Source: Thermoanaerobaculales bacterium
GTDB taxonomy: Bacteria > Acidobacteriota > Thermoanaerobaculia > Thermoanaerobaculales > Sulfomarinibacteraceae
Direction of reading: 5' to 3'
DNA length: 6,160 nucleotides
Assembly: GCA_035358815.1 (NCBI GenBank)
Contig: DAOPQC010000020.1
Location: 1 to 6,160 of the forward strand
Shown here: positions 1 to 6,083 of the stretch, one piece after another
Layout of the letters: every line of letters begins with the position of its first letter
Position numbering within the stretch: the stretch's first letter is position 1
The notes under the pieces: generated by a model
The model's database searches: none
Told to the model about the DNA's origin: nothing
Seen by the model: only the letters and a program-made list of their open reading frames with translations
Translations under genes and position numbers: made by a program

Positions 1-2663
1 GGTTCTCGGTGCTGCCGCCTGCCACGTACTCGCTGCAGGCGGTCCTCGACGGCTTCCAGACCTACAAGCGCGACGTCAGGGTCGAGCTCGGCCGGACCGT
101 CAAGAACGACTTCGTGATGACCATCGGCGCGGTCACCGACGTGATCGAGGTGACGGGCGAGGCGCCGCTGGTCGACGTGACCTCCACGGTCACCGGCCTG
201 ACCGTGTCCGCCGCCCAGCTCGACAAGCAGATCCCGCTGGTCCACGACACCCAGCGGATCGCGCTGCTCGCGCCGTCGACGGTGATGGGCGACACCGCCT
301 TCAACGGCGCCAGCGACGGCACCTACGACCAGCAGCTGGTGTCGATCGGCGGCTCCTCGGTGGGCGAGAACTCCTACCAGATCAACGGCCTCAACATCAC
401 CAACTTCCGCACCGGCGTGGGCTCGTCCTGGGTGCCGTTCGAGTTCGTGGACGAGGTCCAGGTCAAGACCGGCGGCTACGAGGCCGAGTTCGGGCGCTCG
501 ACCGGCGGCGTGGTCAACATGGTGACCAAGAGCGGGACCAACACCTTCCACGGCGCGCTGAGCGCGTTCTTCGAGCCCGAGAGCCTGCAGGAGCAGGAGG
601 AGAACACACCGTACGCCTGGAACGAGCAGGAGGAGACCGAGTACCTCGAGGGCAACGCCTCGATCGGCGGCCCGATCGCCAAGGACAAGCTGTTCTTCTT
701 CGCCTTCGTGCAGTACCGCGACACCGACTACCTCGTGACCTCGGCCGCGACCGCAACCCACGAGCAGGGAGGCGAGCCCTACTACGGCGGCAAGCTCGAC
801 TGGAACATCACCCCCAACCACCGCCTCGAGGCGACCTACCTGACGGACGCGACCACCATCGAGCAGGACCTCTACGGGATCAGCGACGGCGTGGTCGACT
901 TCAGCGACTACCGGTCGTCGGGCGAGCGCAGCCGCGGCGGCGAGAACTACATCGGCAAGTACACCGGCATCCTGTCCTCGAACTTTCTGCTGTCGGCGCA
1001 GTACGGCTTCAACGCCTTCGACCGCACCGACAGCGCGACCGGCGACATCTACCCCTACGCCTTCAACGCCACCTCCGGGACCGTGACCCGGATGGGCAAC
1101 TGGACCAACTACCAGCGCGGCCATGCGGAGGACGAGCGCCAGGCCTCCCGGATCGACGCCGACCTCTTCCTCGGCAACCACAGCCTGCGCGCCGGCATCG
1201 ACTACGAGAACAACTGGTCGGACAACTCGGCCGACTACTCGGGCGGCTACCGGATTACCTACTACTACAACAACGGGCGCTTCGCCGACCTGCCCGACGA
1301 CCAGCTCATCGCCGACTACCGGATCTACCAGGCCGGCGGCGACTTCGACGTTTCCTCCAACGCGGCCTACGTGCAGGACAGCTGGGCCGTGACCCCGAGC
1401 CTGACCCTGAACCTGGGCGTGCGCTGGGAGCAGTACGAGAACAAGAACATCGACGACGAGACCTTCATCAAGATCAACGACCAGTACGCGCCGCGCATCG
1501 GCGCGATCTGGGACCCGGCCGGCAACGGCAAGTCCAAGCTGTTCGCGTCCTACGGCCTGTATCACCTGCCGATCGCGTCGAACACCAACATCCGGATGGC
1601 CGGCACCGAGCTCTACACCCGCACCTGGCTCACGGTCGAAGGCTTCAACCCGGACGGCACCTACATCGGCCTCGGCACGGTGCCGCTGCAGCCGATGGAC
1701 GTCTACTCCGACGGCTCGGTTCCGGACGTCCGTGAGGTGACCGCCGAGGACCTCAGCCCGATGGCGCAGCAGGAGCTCATCCTCGGCTACGAGCAGACGG
1801 CCGGCACCAACTGGTCGCTGGGCGCCCGCTTCGTGGCCCGCGAGTTCGCCGACGTCATCGAGGACATCGGCGGCGACTGGGCGATGTACTACCTCGAGGG
1901 CATCGACATCCAGCGCTGGTGGGGCCTGTTGGCCAACCCCGGCAGCGACATCTCCGCCTGGGTCGACGGCGACGGGGACGGCGACCTCGAGCACTACTCC
2001 TGGACCGCCGAGGAGCTGGGGTACCCCGAGGCCCAGCGCAAGTACTACGCGGTCGAGCTGACCGCCAAGAAGCGCTTTGCCAACAACTGGACCGCCGACT
2101 TCATGTACACCTGGTCGCAGTCTTACGGCAACTACGAGGGCTACGTGGACTCGACGATCGGCCAGTCCGACGGCGGCATCACCGAGCTTTTCGACTACCC
2201 GGGCCTGGCCGACAACTCCTACGGCCCGCTGCCGAATGACCGGCGCCACAACTTCAAGGCGTTCGGCGTCTACAGCTTCGACTTCGGCATGCAGCTCGGC
2301 GGCAGCCTCTGGTACCAGACCGGCCGTCCGATCAACTGCCAGGGCGTGCACCCGACCGACGCCTGGGCGGCCTCCTACTCGGTCGCCTCCTTCTACTGCC
2401 AGGGGCAACCCATGCCGCGCGGCAGCATCGGCACCACCGACGACGCCTACGCGCTCGACCTGATGGCCAAGTACGACTTCGACCTCGGCTCCACCGACCT
2501 GTACGTCAGGCTCGACGTCTTCAACCTCACCGACGCGAACGCGGTGACCGAGGTCGACGAGGCGGGCGACCTCGACACCGGTGGAGTGAATGACTCCTAC
2601 CTGTCCGCGACCCGCTTCCAGCCGCCGCGCTCCGTGCGGTTCGGGATCGGAGTGACCTTCTGA
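1..2663 (+). CDS. TonB-dependent outer-membrane receptor, Oar-like, 5'-truncated by window edge
   Basis: Outer-membrane beta-barrel receptor of the Oar-like TonB-dependent class, which imports a substrate using energy from TonB-ExbBD; the substrate cannot be told. The frame is open to the left edge (first full codon at 3), so the GTG at 9 is not the true start, and the signal peptide is outside. Residues below count from that GTG. Residues 1-50 are the end of a carboxypeptidase-regulatory-like beta domain (LPPATYSLQAVLDGF, then GAVTDVIEVTGEAPLVD). The plug spans about 51-180, with YQINGLNI, FVDEVQVKTGGYEAEFGRSTGG and VTKSGTNTFHG. The rest is barrel, rich in Tyr, Asn and alternating aromatic strands, with the typical LPNDRRHNFK at 741-750 and a terminal strand ending in Phe (VRFGIGVTF), the usual Bam assembly signal. 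Residues 653-664 (DGDGDGDLEHYS) resemble a calcium-binding loop in a predicted surface loop. Only two cysteines occur, C777 and C797, possibly a disulfide. Followed by a terminator. Family assignment is firm. Confidence 0.93.
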   Translation, partial: FSVLPPATYSLQAVLDGFQTYKRDVRVELGRTVKNDFVMTIGAVTDVIEVTGEAPLVDVTSTVTGLTVSAAQLDKQIPLVHDTQRIALLAPSTVMGDTAFNGASDGTYDQQLVSIGGSSVGENSYQINGLNITNFRTGVGSSWVPFEFVDEVQVKTGGYEAEFGRSTGGVVNMVTKSGTNTFHGALSAFFEPESLQEQEENTPYAWNEQEETEYLEGNASIGGPIAKDKLFFFAFVQYRDTDYLVTSAATATHEQGGEPYYGGKLDWNITPNHRLEATYLTDATTIEQDLYGISDGVVDFSDYRSSGERSRGGENYIGKYTGILSSNFLLSAQYGFNAFDRTDSATGDIYPYAFNATSGTVTRMGNWTNYQRGHAEDERQASRIDADLFLGNHSLRAGIDYENNWSDNSADYSGGYRITYYYNNGRFADLPDDQLIADYRIYQAGGDFDVSSNAAYVQDSWAVTPSLTLNLGVRWEQYENKNIDDETFIKINDQYAPRIGAIWDPAGNGKSKLFASYGLYHLPIASNTNIRMAGTELYTRTWLTVEGFNPDGTYIGLGTVPLQPMDVYSDGSVPDVREVTAEDLSPMAQQELILGYEQTAGTNWSLGARFVAREFADVIEDIGGDWAMYYLEGIDIQRWWGLLANPGSDISAWVDGDGDGDLEHYSWTAEELGYPEAQRKYYAVELTAKKRFANNWTADFMYTWSQSYGNYEGYVDSTIGQSDGGITELFDYPGLADNSYGPLPNDRRHNFKAFGVYSFDFGMQLGGSLWYQTGRPINCQGVHPTDAWAASYSVASFYCQGQPMPRGSIGTTDDAYALDLMAKYDFDLGSTDLYVRLDVFNLTDANAVTEVDEAGDLDTGGVNDSYLSATRFQPPRSVRFGIGVTF

Positions 2664-2690
2664 TGCGCTGACGTTCGACGACAAGGGGTT

Positions 2691-2713
2691 GGACACCACC
2701 TCCTCCGGTGTCC
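2691..2713 (+). other. Hairpin in the 3' untranslated region of the receptor gene, loop like anti-Shine-Dalgarno
   Basis: GGACACC (2691-2697) pairs perfectly with GGTGTCC (2707-2713), leaving a 9-base loop ACCTCCTCC. The last stem base plus the loop reads CACCTCCT (2697-2704), the sequence at the 3' end of 16S rRNA that binds Shine-Dalgarno sites. It lies 27 bases after the receptor stop codon and 10 bases before the terminator hairpin. It could stabilise the 3' end of the mRNA or belong to a 3'-UTR-derived small RNA; both are inference. The structure itself is read directly. Confidence 0.55.
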
Positions 2714-2723
2714 CCTTCCTCCC

Positions 2724-2751
2724 GGGGGCCCGCCGACGGGCCCCCCTTTTT
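2724..2751 (+). terminator. Intrinsic (Rho-independent) terminator after the receptor gene
   Basis: A perfect 9-base-pair, all-GC stem, GGGGGCCCG (2724-2732) with CGGGCCCCC (2737-2745), closes a 4-base CCGA loop. It is followed one base later by five T residues (2747-2751). This is a canonical intrinsic terminator on the + strand. The other side of the stem has no T run on the - strand, so it appears one-directional. It separates receptor transcription from the gmk cluster. Confidence 0.9.
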
Positions 2752-2771
2752 CATGGCGGGCTGCCGCTCTC

Positions 2772-2800
2772 TTTCCACCCCGCGGGCGATCGCGTAGGAT
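2772..2800 (+). promoter_or_regulatory. Candidate sigma70-type promoter for gmk-rpoZ-udg
   Basis: TTTCCA (2772-2777) and TAGGAT (2795-2800) each match four of six consensus positions of the -35 and -10 boxes, with an ideal 17-base spacer. A start near 2807 would give a leader of roughly 39 bases before the gmk ATG. The position, directly after a terminator and before the first gene of the cluster, supports it. The spacer contains the 8-base palindrome GCGATCGC (2786-2793), which may be chance. There is no experimental support. Confidence 0.45.
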
Positions 2801-2827
2801 GGCCGCGGCGACGAGCCGGCGCGCGCG

Positions 2828-2841
2828 GAAGGGGGAAGGGG
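2828..2841 (+). promoter_or_regulatory. Purine-rich ribosome binding site for gmk
   Basis: An unbroken purine stretch, GGAAGGGGGAAGGGG, precedes the ATG at 2846. The last AAGGGG (2836-2841) sits four bases from the start and the first GGAAGG is about twelve bases away. It supports ATG 2846 as the gmk start. The exact pairing register with 16S rRNA is ambiguous. Confidence 0.6.
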
Positions 2842-2845
2842 CCGA

Positions 2846-3496
2846 ATGTCCGAGCCCGGGGTCCTGTTCATCGTGTCCTCGCCGTCGGGCGGGGGCAAGA
2901 CGACGCTGATCCGCGCTGCGATCGGCCGCCTCGCGGCGCGCGGCATCGGGGCCCACTTCTCGGTGTCGCACACCACCCGGCAGCGCCGTCCCGCAGAGGC
3001 CGAGGGCATCGACTACCACTTCGTCGACCGTGCGACCTTCGAGGCCATGGTGCAGCGCGGCGAGTTCCTGGAGTGGGCGGAGTACAACGGCAACCTCTAC
3101 GGCACGGCCCGCGCCGAGGTCGAGCCGCGGCTGGCCGCCGGCCAGGACGTCTTCCTCGACATCGAGGTGCAGGGCGCGACCCAGGTCAAGACGGCGGTCC
3201 CGGACGTGGTCAAGGTCTTCGTGTACCCGCCGTCGTACGAGGCGCTGAAGCAGCGGCTGGTCGCCCGCCGGCAGGATGCGCCGGCCGCGATCCGCCAGCG
3301 GCTGCGCTGGGCGATGCGCGAGCTCGGGGTGGCGGGCGAGTTTGACTATGCTATTATCAACGACCGCTTGGACGAGGCGGTGGACGAGCTGTTCGGGATC
3401 TGCACCGCCGAGCACCAGCGTCCGAAGCGAATGAAGTCCCGACTCGATGCCATCCGAGCGTCCTACCAGAGCGCGCTCGAAGAGGACAGCACATGA
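2846..3496 (+). CDS. gmk: Guanylate kinase
   Basis: Cytoplasmic enzyme that phosphorylates GMP (and dGMP) with ATP to GDP, an essential step in guanine nucleotide supply. At 216 residues it has the usual length and is complete. The P-loop is SSPSGGGKTT (residues 11-20), with Ser at position 12 where many homologues have Gly or Ala. The GMP-binding segment is SHTTRQRRPAEAEGIDYHF (41-59), followed by EYNGNLYGT (79-87) and LDIEVQGA (104-111). The lid region is RRQDAPAAIRQRL (141-153), and FDYAIIND (166-173) is the conserved C-terminal motif. The start is fixed by a purine-rich ribosome binding site and because the P-loop begins within 12 residues of it. It is the first gene of the cluster, and its stop overlaps the rpoZ start by ATGA, implying coupled translation. 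Codons at 3341-3357 are unusually AT-rich for this gene. Assignment is essentially certain. Confidence 0.97.
   Translation: MSEPGVLFIVSSPSGGGKTTLIRAAIGRLAARGIGAHFSVSHTTRQRRPAEAEGIDYHFVDRATFEAMVQRGEFLEWAEYNGNLYGTARAEVEPRLAAGQDVFLDIEVQGATQVKTAVPDVVKVFVYPPSYEALKQRLVARRQDAPAAIRQRLRWAMRELGVAGEFDYAIINDRLDEAVDELFGICTAEHQRPKRMKSRLDAIRASYQSALEEDST
3480..3486 (+). promoter_or_regulatory. Ribosome binding site for rpoZ inside the end of gmk
   Basis: AAGAGGA lies six bases before the ATG at 3493 and is embedded in the last codons of gmk. Together with the ATGA stop/start overlap it decides the rpoZ start and points to translational coupling between the two genes. Confidence 0.65.
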
Positions 3497-4041
3497 TCGA
3501 GCTCCCAGAGAACTTCGACTCCGTGTTCAGATACATCGTCGTCGTGTCCCAGCGCGCCGAGCAGCTGATCAACGGCGCCAAGCCGCGCGTCGACAGCCGG
3601 CACAACAAGCCGACGCTGGCCGCGATGGAGGACGTCGACGCGGGGACGGTGCCGTGGCGCGTGCTGAGCCAGGCCGAGATCGACGCCCAGCGCCAGGCGA
3701 TCGTCGAGCAGTTCCGGGCCGAGGTTGCAGGCGAGGGCTTCGAGCCCGAGCACGCGCGCGTGATCCCGGACGTGCTGCCCACCCTTGTCAGCGCCGACGA
3801 GGACGAGGAGCCGGCGGCGCCCGAGCCGGAGGACCGCGACACCGAGCTGGTGCGGCTGCAGCGGCTGCTCGGCATGGTCGGCGGCCGGGGCGCTGCGGGC
3901 GGCGGCCCCGAGGAGTTCGAGGAAGAGCGGGACGAGGAAGAGCGGGACGAGGACGACGATGAGCTGGACGTCGAGGAGGGCGGCGAGGATCTCATTCTCG
4001 ACGTCGAGGACGACGACAGCGGCTTCGGCGACGAGGACTGA
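3493..4041 (+). CDS. rpoZ: RNA polymerase omega subunit with long acidic C-terminal extension
   Basis: Small RNA polymerase subunit that helps fold and hold the beta-prime subunit. Residues 1-57 carry the omega core: NFDSVFRYIVVVSQRAEQLINGAKPRVDSRHNKPTLAAMEDVDAGTVPWRVL (helix, then the Lys-Pro and 'A.EDV.AG' segments typical of the family). The position after gmk, with an ATGA overlap, is classic for rpoZ. Omega proteins are usually about 60-110 residues; this one has 182. A helical, charged stretch (58-90) leads to a Pro/Glu linker, then a short possible helix DTELVRLQRLLGMV (116-129), a Gly-rich hinge (130-138) and a tail (140-182) in which 28 of 43 residues are acidic and only two are basic. 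The tail contains an exact tandem 15-base repeat. It is probably disordered. By analogy, acidic tails such as that of the Bacillus delta subunit displace nucleic acid from polymerase; whether this one does is inference. Core assignment is strong and the tail function unknown. Confidence 0.88.
   Translation: MIELPENFDSVFRYIVVVSQRAEQLINGAKPRVDSRHNKPTLAAMEDVDAGTVPWRVLSQAEIDAQRQAIVEQFRAEVAGEGFEPEHARVIPDVLPTLVSADEDEEPAAPEPEDRDTELVRLQRLLGMVGGRGAAGGGPEEFEEERDEEERDEDDDELDVEEGGEDLILDVEDDDSGFGDED
3919..3948 (+). repeat. rpoZ: Exact 15-base tandem repeat in the acidic tail of rpoZ
   Basis: GAGGAAGAGCGGGAC occurs twice in direct succession (3919-3933 and 3934-3948) and is in frame, coding EEERD twice. 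Codon choice is identical in both copies, including GAA, which suggests a slippage duplication rather than selection on protein sequence alone. The next five bases (GAGGA) begin a partial third copy. Confidence 0.85.
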
Positions 4042-4079
4042 TCCCGCGCAGCCGCGTCGCCCGACCGGCAGGCTCAGGC

Positions 4080-4748
4080 ATGCGCGCCCGGAATCTCGAA
4101 CGGTACCGTCACGAGCTCGGATGGAAGGACGCCCCGCTGCTCGAAGCGGCCGCAGCCGCGACCGGCGCTCAACCGGCAGTGGCGTGCGGCGACCTCGAGT
4201 CGCTCTCCCGTGAGGCCGCCGGCTGCACCCGCTGCCGCCTCGCCGAGCAGCGCCGCAGCGTGGTCTTCGGCGAGGGCGATCCCCGCGCCCCCCTGATGTT
4301 CGTCGGCGAGGGCCCGGGGGCCGAGGAGGACCGCACCGGCCGGCCTTTCGTCGGCCAGGCCGGGGCCTTGCTCGACGCGATGATCCTCGCGCTCGGCCTC
4401 GAGCGGCGGCAGGTCTACATCGCCAACGTCGTCAAGTGCCGGCCGCCGGGCAACCGCGATCCGCAGGACGACGAGGTCGCGGCCTGTGCGCCCTATCTCG
4501 ACCGCCAGATCGCGCTGATCCGGCCACGGGTGATCGTGGCCCTGGGCAAGCCGGCGGCGCGCCGCCTGACCGGCTCGACCGCGCCGATCAGCGCGCTGCG
4601 CGGCCGCTGGGCCTCCTACCTCGGCATCCCGGTGCTGCCCACCTTCCACCCCGCCTACCTGCTGCGCACCCCGCTCGCCAAGCGCGAGGTCTGGCAGGAC
4701 CTCAAGGCCGTCCGCAGGCGCCTGGAGAGCGACGCGCCCGCCCGCTGA
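4080..4748 (+). CDS. Family 4 uracil-DNA glycosylase with [4Fe-4S] cluster
   Basis: Base-excision repair enzyme that removes uracil (from cytosine deamination or dUTP incorporation) from DNA, leaving an abasic site. The 222 residues closely follow the Thermus UDGa type. Motif 1 is GEGPGAEED (76-84), followed by GRPFVGQAGALLDAM (87-101), then NVVKCRPPGNRDP (116-128), VALGKPAARRL (153-163) and motif 2 HPAYLLR (190-196). Four cysteines are placed to ligate the cluster: C49 and C52 (CTRC), C120 and C136; C36 is extra. About 45 residues precede the first cluster cysteine, longer than in Thermus, and include RYRHELGW, a segment resembling N-terminal extensions in other bacterial members. ATG 4080 has a weak AGG at 4070-4072; a later start before C49 is not excluded. 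It follows rpoZ by 38 bases on the same strand with no terminator, so it is probably co-transcribed. It converges on the glycerate kinase gene. Family assignment is firm. Confidence 0.94.
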   Translation: MRARNLERYRHELGWKDAPLLEAAAAATGAQPAVACGDLESLSREAAGCTRCRLAEQRRSVVFGEGDPRAPLMFVGEGPGAEEDRTGRPFVGQAGALLDAMILALGLERRQVYIANVVKCRPPGNRDPQDDEVAACAPYLDRQIALIRPRVIVALGKPAARRLTGSTAPISALRGRWASYLGIPVLPTFHPAYLLRTPLAKREVWQDLKAVRRRLESDAPAR

Positions 4749-4767
4749 GGCGCCCGCATCGTCTCAG
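4745..4767. other. Hairpin spanning the two convergent stop codons
   Basis: CTGAGGCG (4745-4752) can pair with CGTCTCAG (4760-4767) around a 7-base loop, with one G-T wobble on the + strand. It contains the stop codons of both the glycosylase (4746-4748) and the glycerate kinase (complement of 4764-4766). It lacks a T run on either side, so it is not a standard intrinsic terminator. Part of the symmetry follows simply from two facing TGA stops. It may protect or separate the convergent transcripts. Confidence 0.35.
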
Positions 4768-6071
4768 GCCGTCAGCACGAGCACGAGGTCGCAGACGTTG
4801 GTGCCGGTCGGGCCGGTGCGGATCGCATCGCCGGCGGCCGCGAGCGCCGGGCCCGAGTCGTTGTCGGCAAGCGCCGCTGCGAGGTCGACGCCGGCGGCCC
4901 GCGCCCGGGCCACGGTGCTCGGATCGACCACAGCCCCGGCCGCGTCGGTCGAGCCGTCGATGCCGTCGGTGCCGGCCGCCAGGATCACAACCGGGGGGCG
5001 GCCGGAAAGCTCGAGGGCAGCCGCCAGCGCCAGCTCGTGGTTGCGGCCGCCCCTGCCCGACCCGCGGACCGTGACCGTGGTCTCGCCGCCGGCGACCAGG
5101 GCCGCCGGCCGCGGCGAGCCGGCGGCCTCGGCGAGGCGGGCCAGCCGCTCGCCCTGCGCTCGCGCCTCGCCCTCGAGCGAGGCGGCCTCGACGGTCGTCT
5201 GGTAGCCGCGACCGGCGAGGTCGGCTGCGGCGGCGTCGACCGCGGTCCGGTTGTTGGCGAGCACGTGAACGCGCGAGCGCTCCACCCAGCCGGCGGCGGC
5301 AGGGAGGTCGGCGGTGTGGCGGAGGAAGTCGACGACCGCCGCCGGGACCGTGTCGAGGAGGCCGAGGCCGGCCAGCACGCGGCAGGCGTCCGCGGCGGTG
5401 GTGGGAGACGGGACCGTGGGGCCCGAGGCGATGTCCGGGAGAGGATCGCCGAGCACGTCGGACAGCACCAGGGTGACCACCCGCGCCGGCGCGGCGGCAC
5501 GGCCCAGGCCGCCGCCGCCGGCCGCCAGCAGCTGGCGCCGCACCGCGTTGAGCCGGTGAATGGTGGCGCCAGCCTTGAGCAGCAGCGTAGTCGTGGTGCG
5601 GATGTCCTCGAGGCTGAGGCCCGGCCGGGGCGCGGCGAGCAGCGCCGACGCGCCTCCGGAGAGCAGGACCACCAGCAGGTCGTCCTCGCCGAGCGACTCG
5701 GCGAGCCCGAGCAGTCGCCGGCACGAGGCCTCACCCTGCTCGTCAGGGGAGGGGTGGGCGCCGCGGAGCACCTCGCCGGTCTGCGCGACGCGATCGGACA
5801 CCGGCACGCCGTGCGGGGCCAGCACGAGCAGCTCGTCGGCCCAGCCGGGCAGGAGGTCGAGCCAGGCGTCGGCCAGGGCCGGGCCGGCCTTGCCGAGGGC
5901 GGCGACGACCTTGCGGCCGCCGACCTCGGGCAGCGCCTCGCTGCGGATCGAAATCCGACTGCCGTCGACGGTGACCGCCGCCGGGATGAGCCGGCTCGGC
6001 TGCACCGCCGCCACTGCGGCGCGGAACGCGGCGAGCGCGTCGAAGCGCATCGCATCGATGGGCGTGGTCAT
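4764..6071 (-). CDS. Glycerate 2-kinase (DUF4147/MOFRL family; gckA/ttuD type)
   Basis: Cytoplasmic kinase converting D-glycerate and ATP to 2-phosphoglycerate, feeding glyoxylate, tartronate or serine breakdown products into lower glycolysis. The 435-residue length is usual and the gene complete. The N-terminal DUF4147 domain (about 10-250) shows VVAALGKAG (55-63), HPSPDEQG (106-113), LLSGGASALL (136-145), LNAVRRQLL (174-182) and SDVLGDPLPDIASGPTVPSPTT (204-225). The C-terminal MOFRL domain (about 320-430) shows GGETTVTVRGSGRGGRNHELALA (328-350), AAGTDGIDGSTDAAGAVVD (365-383) and TGPTGTNVCDL (419-429). K61 and R343 are in the positions I expect for the catalytic pair. Two departures from the family as I remember it: the 'KGG' after the LNxVR helix is GGG (185-187), and 'GGRNQE' has His345. 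The ATG has no ribosome binding site but a -10-like box six bases upstream, suggesting a leaderless message. It is transcribed alone, convergent with the glycosylase. Family is firm; physiological route is not shown by context. Confidence 0.95.
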   Translation of the reverse strand: MTTPIDAMRFDALAAFRAAVAAVQPSRLIPAAVTVDGSRISIRSEALPEVGGRKVVAALGKAGPALADAWLDLLPGWADELLVLAPHGVPVSDRVAQTGEVLRGAHPSPDEQGEASCRRLLGLAESLGEDDLLVVLLSGGASALLAAPRPGLSLEDIRTTTTLLLKAGATIHRLNAVRRQLLAAGGGGLGRAAAPARVVTLVLSDVLGDPLPDIASGPTVPSPTTAADACRVLAGLGLLDTVPAAVVDFLRHTADLPAAAGWVERSRVHVLANNRTAVDAAAADLAGRGYQTTVEAASLEGEARAQGERLARLAEAAGSPRPAALVAGGETTVTVRGSGRGGRNHELALAAALELSGRPPVVILAAGTDGIDGSTDAAGAVVDPSTVARARAAGVDLAAALADNDSGPALAAAGDAIRTGPTGTNVCDLVLVLTA

Positions 6072-6077
6072 GAGGGC

Positions 6078-6083
6078 AGTCTA
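6078..6083 (-). promoter_or_regulatory. Candidate -10 box for a leaderless glycerate kinase message
   Basis: On the - strand TAGACT (complement of 6078-6083) matches four of six -10 positions and lies six bases before the ATG. Transcription would then begin at or very near the start codon. No convincing -35 box lies 16-18 bases upstream, and no Shine-Dalgarno sequence is present, which fits leaderless initiation. The next in-frame ATG (complement of 6048-6050) is the alternative start. Confidence 0.35.

Noticed and set aside
9..11. GTG as the true start of the receptor gene
   Set aside because: The frame is open upstream to the edge, and the domain it would begin in is cut mid-fold, with no signal peptide.
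2786..2793. Palindrome GCGATCGC in the gmk promoter spacer as a regulator site
   Set aside because: An 8-base GC-rich palindrome is easily expected by chance and shows no extension on either side.
2597..3415. 272-residue open frame on the - strand across gmk
   Set aside because: It is antisense to a clear guanylate kinase, is Arg/Ala/Pro-rich with no family motif, and open antisense frames are expected at this GC content.
4985..6055. Long open frames on both strands overlapping the glycerate kinase (for example 5037-6113 +)
   Set aside because: They are low-complexity Arg/Ser/Pro or Arg/Gly/Ala translations; the DUF4147/MOFRL motifs are all in the 435-residue - strand frame.
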